Below, piece by piece: positions 60,258-64,000 of a DNA stretch of 64,000 nt (position 1 is the stretch's first letter; every line of letters starts with the position of its first letter). Both the position numbers and the translations under genes were made by a program. The DNA comes from Hsuehochloa calcarea (lineage: Eukaryota; Streptophyta; Magnoliopsida; Poales; Poaceae): positions 53,612,868 through 53,676,867 of the forward strand of contig CM070603.1 of assembly GCA_036346395.1 (NCBI GenBank), read 5' to 3'. The notes under the pieces are model-generated. The model ran no database searches and had not been told where the DNA came from. It saw only the letters and a list, made by a program, of their open reading frames with translations.

Positions 60258-61955
60258 ATGAGCTGTGGCTATGTTGAACCGCTCGCCATGGCTGCTCGTA
60301 GGTCACCGTTCGGTCCACCACCGCCGTATGAGCCCGCTCGACCACACACCATAGCTGCTCGTAGTTGAGCATGTCCACCACCACCACACAAAGCCATGGC
60401 CATGCTCCACCACTCGCAGTTCGTTGCTACCGCACGAGCCCGCGATTGCGCTTAACTGTTTGCTATGGCTGCTCGCAGCTAGCATGCCTTGTACTTTTGG
60501 TTGCTATGGTAGCTCGGCTTGGATGCAGCTCGTACCTACATTGTAGAGAGAGAGAGAGAGAGGAATGGAAGTTGGAATGAGGCAGCAAGGCTTAGCGTAT
60601 TTGGTTTGAGTAACTGAGTTGTCCTCGCGTTGCGTGTATGGGATGCGTACCTACGGGAGAACATGATCGAACAATGAGGAACTATTCCGTTGGAAATAAT
60701 TCCTACGCTATATCGTTTTCTAGCTTTTCCTTTAAAAAAATTTTTTAGCCGGTGTGCCACTATTGGGGATCTAGCCCCACTTCGGCCACCGGACCCCAGT
60801 AATCCCTCCGACTCTCTTAGCACTTGTAGAAAATGGCGCAGCGGTAGAAGGCTCTGCTGGAGGAAGAAGAAGATAAGGTGAGTAGGCTGCTTCAATGTTT
60901 TCTGGGTTGTGGGCTAGAGACAAAGCCTTGGTGGGCCACTGGTTGTCGGAGACTTGGAGGCCCAATTGGTGATCCGGTGATTTGGAAACTTGGAGAACCC
61001 TACACCGCAGAGCGACATGCAACGTGGCGCGGCGGCAATTTGGTGAGGGCACTACCCGCTGCAGCGAGGGCTAAACAGGCAACGCGGCATGGCGTGACGC
61101 TGTTGCATGAGTCATGGTTGCGATTAGAGGTGGGCATTGGGTCTACCTGCCCACCCCACCGAGCGCGTTGCAGCCGAGGCCGCTATTCCACCGTCTTGCG
61201 TCTGCGTCGCCAGACGCTCTCGCTCTAGTCAGCCCAAGCACCCAAAGTCCACCGTGGGATCGGCATGGCGATAACCGCCATGCCATTCCAGAAGACAAAG
61301 ACACCGTGGTCGGGTGTGCGCATGAGTCATGGTTTGGGCTAAAATGAAAAGGTTGGGCCTATTTAAATGCAGTCTTGCAGCACGCCTAACCGATCGTCTT
61401 GGCAATTCTCAGCGAATGTGAGTACGTGACTCTTGCGTCGACCGTGCTTGGCCGCCAAAAAGCACGAAGTCCCACTCTAGTTGCGATAGGGCAAGAATGT
61501 GAGTACGTGACTCTGATTTATGATTTTTTTTTTACCGCTAGCCATTGTTTTTTTCTAGTGCCTTGTACGAGGAAAGAACAGACTGATTTGTATCCAAAAT
61601 AAGAAGAAAAGATATAACATGGACAAATACACTTTGCTAGATTAAAGATTAGTATCGATAACTTCACACAATGGAGCTCCATCAAAATGATAAACCACAT
61701 GTTATCTAAAGCAAATATCACAAGCCACAGACGAAACACTCTTTCCTTATATGAAACGAGCAAAGTAAGTTGCACCAAAAAATGCTCCGGAAAAACCGGA
61801 AACCTAGACCACGGTATCAAACTTTCACGAGAATAAACAAAAACCAAAAACAAAAAAATACGGATACCATAAAACATAAACGATGGCTCGACATAATTCT
61901 ATTCACTCAAGTGCCATTATAGCCGAAGTTAACTCCAACCGTTACTGCTCAGCAT
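60258..61955. other. Gene-free region between repeats and the CCCH gene
   Basis: It holds a thrice-repeated word ccaNNgctgctcgNag (60286, 60349, 60462), a (GA)n microsatellite at 60545-60562, and a repeated aatgtgagtacgtgactct (61413 and 61496). GC-rich stretches at 61000-61270 have no convincing frame. Confidence 0.35.
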
Positions 61956-62129
61956 TTATGCCAGAAAATCACCTCTCGTTAGTAGATCGATGAAGCGTGG
62001 TCCTGCAGCGAAGGCCATAAAAAACAGAGAGAAAATGAAATAATAAAAAAAAGAACAGAAACTGGACAGGTGCACGCGAAGCCGCGGCGAGACAGTGGTG
62101 GGAACCGAAAAACCACCGAAAAAAAAGGA

Positions 62130-62287
62130 AAAAAAAGACAGGGGAGGGGAAGAGAGCGCAATAGCCACACCACAGTGGTGGAAAGGAAACGAGAGAAAAA
62201 AGGAAACAAATAACCCCGATCTCCATCTCCATCTCCTCGCTCCGATCGCGAATCCCCACTGGATCGCCACCTCCTCGCCCCGACGCG
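62130..62287 (+). promoter_or_regulatory. Leader and proximal promoter of the CCCH gene
   Basis: A CT-rich leader (ccgatctccatctccatctc...) sits immediately before the ATG at 62288. The change from A-rich to C-rich sequence near 62200 probably marks the transcription start zone; no TATA box is obvious. Confidence 0.4.
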
Positions 62288-63871
62288 ATGGAGCCTTACG
62301 CCACCGCAGCAGCAGCCGGAGGAGAAGGAGAGGGCGGCCGCGGCGCGAGCCCCGACACCGGCCTCGAAGGTAGCGCGCTTTTTCCTTAGATCCCCGCGTC
62401 CGTACGGCTTGCGGATCTACGCGGGTTGGCGTGACGGGTGAATGCGAGGGTGGTTTTTTTTGCAGGGCCGATGTGGAGGCTGGGGCTGGGCGGGGATGGC
62501 GGCGGGGAGGGGGACGCGGCGCGGCTGCCGGAGCGGTCGGGCGAGGCGGATTGCCTCTACTACCTCCGCACCGGCGCTTGCGGGTTCGGGGAGCGCTGCC
62601 GCTACAACCACCCACGCGATCGCGGCGCCACTGAGGTGAGGAGCCGCTTCCCGTCCTCCCCCCTCCCCTTCGCGCGCCTCGCGCTCTCCTGATCTGATTC
62701 GGTGCGATTCGGTGCGCCCTTGCCCCCGCGCGCGCGTTTGTGTCATTGTGGGCAGATGAGGCAGCTCTAGGTAGATTTGCGATGTGATCGAGGTAGTGGC
62801 AGTGTAACACCCAGTGAGGATTGGATCACAGAAAATTAGTGATTTGGGTAGTGTAGTTCTTCTCTAGCTGGAATTGCGTCTGCCACTCACGGAATTTTCG
62901 TGGTGTCTCGCTAGCCCTGATAAGGTTGCAGCAACTGAGTTTGGATTGCTATGTGTAGAGCTGAACCTCGGCAGCCCTGGGGTGTCCCTTTGGAAGCAGA
63001 AGGTCATGAATGCTCCGTAGAATGCCTTCTTTTTATGGTTAATTCACCATGCCTAGTTTGGCTTTATTGTCTCCTAAATTTACTAGGTCCTACTACATGC
63101 ATTTGCTGAGTGCCAAATTCTCCACTCTCCATTTAGTCTCAACTTATATCATGTCATGTTGATCCTGACAACATAAAAAGTTATCTTTTTTTTTCATTGG
63201 GTAATTGCTACTTGTTAGTTTTCTATGTCAAATGGCAGAAACATATACATGTATGACCATGCATCATGGAGCTGAAAGTTTTATAAATGGTTTTGTTGGC
63301 GGTGCATATGGTTTTTGCTGTACTTGTATATACAACTTTGGCCTACAGTTGTGGGTAGCTTACATTTACTGCTTTTATGCTGAATTTTGGTGGATAAGAT
63401 GCTTTATGGCTTGTTGGATCTGCAAAAGATACAATTTTGAGTATTACTACTTAGCAGTTACAATTGTCATTAGTGAGATTGCTTCTATTGCAACGATGAT
63501 CTTCATAAATTATTTATGATCTCTGATGTCTATTCCGATTGCTTCTATAGTTGCCATGTTTTTGTTAAAGAAAGAAAACATAGTTGGTCTGTGGGCCTGA
63601 GATTCCATTTTTTTTTCTGCTATGTCGTCTAGGCAGTAAATATTCTGTTTCCTTTTTGGAGAGAAGCGATAAATCTTCAGTTGAGCTTGGAAAATAGCAA
63701 AGAATTTATCTCCAATTGAATTCTAGGGAACATTTTTTTTGCAAGTTTGCATTAAGTGGCAAATTTATTAATTGCTGTTGTTCAATTCTTTCAAAAATTT
63801 AGTTTGGTGAAGGTGCAAAGAATGCAGTAGCATCGGACTTCCCAGAACGATCTGGTCAACCTGTATGTGAG
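62288..63871 (+). CDS. CCCH zinc-finger protein, ZFN-like, N-terminal part (continues past window)
   Basis: The exons are 62288-62369, 62466-62635 and 63803-63871, with GT-AG junctions in matching phase: GAAG|GTAGCG, TTTGCAG|GG, GAG|GTGAGG, AATTTAG|TT and GAG|GTACAT. The start gives MEPYATAAAAGGEGEGGRG, a flexible Ala/Gly/Glu tail. Exon 2 encodes RLPERSGEADCLYYLRTG and a C-x8-C-x5-C-x3-H finger with Cys and His in the right spacing (CLYYLRTGACGFGERCRYNH). Exon 3 encodes FPERSGQPVCE, the start of the second finger. Plant ZFN proteins have five such fingers in two groups and bind RNA or DNA; a nuclear role is usual. The rest lies beyond base 64000. Its function is inferred from the family. Confidence 0.88.
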
Positions 63872-64000
63872 GTACATAAATTGAACAGCTTTAAACTCAA
63901 ATTTAATTACCTTTCATCCAAAAAAGGAGCATCAGTCAGGCACTTGAGCATGCCTGCACCAACTCCTGCACACTCTTTGCACACACCCATTTGGCCATTT
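63872..64000 (+). other. Start of intron 3 of the CCCH gene
   Basis: Begins GTACAT after the third exon. No further exon is seen before the window ends. Confidence 0.6.

Noticed and set aside
61956..62810. 284-residue minus-strand Arg-rich frame opposite the CCCH gene
   Set aside because: Antisense shadow of GC-rich exons 1 and 2 and their leader; no introns or motifs of its own.
63205..63519. 104-residue frame rich in Cys, Tyr and Phe looking like a membrane protein
   Set aside because: Lies in intron 2 of the CCCH gene, AT-rich, no splice support and no recognised motif.
1..64000. CRISPR arrays, operons, riboswitches, phage or bacterial mobile elements
   Set aside because: The window is plant nuclear DNA with spliced genes and plant transposons; no regularly spaced repeat array or prokaryotic gene was seen.

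Overview
This window is eukaryotic nuclear DNA from a flowering plant, almost certainly a grass. The evidence is spliced plant genes with GT-AG introns, GC-rich first exons beside AT-rich flanks, and dense layers of Mutator-like, hAT, Gypsy and Copia elements whose LTRs carry initiator-tRNA-Met primer sites. An Oryza-like genome is my guess; the species cannot be named from sequence alone. Nothing in it is prokaryotic.

Genes. From the left: (1) the C-terminal ~800 residues of a RUNKEL/ULK4-type ARM-repeat protein (1-3525, +); (2) a possible 49-residue one-pass membrane microprotein (7078-7227, +); (3) two orphan exon-like pieces on the minus strand (18121-18272 and 9947-10130) on either side of a transposon nest; (4) a complete five-exon receptor-like cytoplasmic kinase of subfamily VII (19021-23065, -); (5) a single-exon AP2/ERF factor of the FRIZZY PANICLE/ERF086 type (35892-36818, -); (6) the first three exons of a CCCH zinc-finger protein of the ZFN type (62288 to past 63871, +). 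These genes are not an operon and show no shared pathway.

Transposons. The clearest structure is at 10.5-17.0 kb. A Mutator-like element (9-bp target duplication TATTTCAAA, ~180-bp inverted ends) carries a GC-rich exon-like passenger. Inside it sits a 5.2-kb hAT element (8-bp duplication GAGGTGAG) with a decayed transposase, and inside that a third, AT-rich hAT-like element. A 211-bp hAT MITE at 7.6 kb has similar ends and its own 8-bp duplication. From 25.8 to 34.98 kb lie a decayed Copia element, two solo Gypsy LTRs with intact 5-bp duplications (GCGCT, TCCAT) and LTR fragments. From 38.6 to 47.4 kb is a Gypsy element with a long 5' LTR, a gag-protease-RT frame and a deleted right half; the same 154-bp host sequence occurs on both of its sides. 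From 48.0 to 53.4 kb is a segment with inverted ends and plant-mobile-domain remnants. From 54.4 to 59.3 kb is a minus-strand Gypsy-type element with gag and a long downstream frame but no pol.

I found no convincing new molecular system. The points most worth checking are the three-level nest with its passenger exon, two retroelement pieces flanked by duplicated host DNA, the microprotein, the pol-less element, and changes in the DNA-binding face of the ERF factor.
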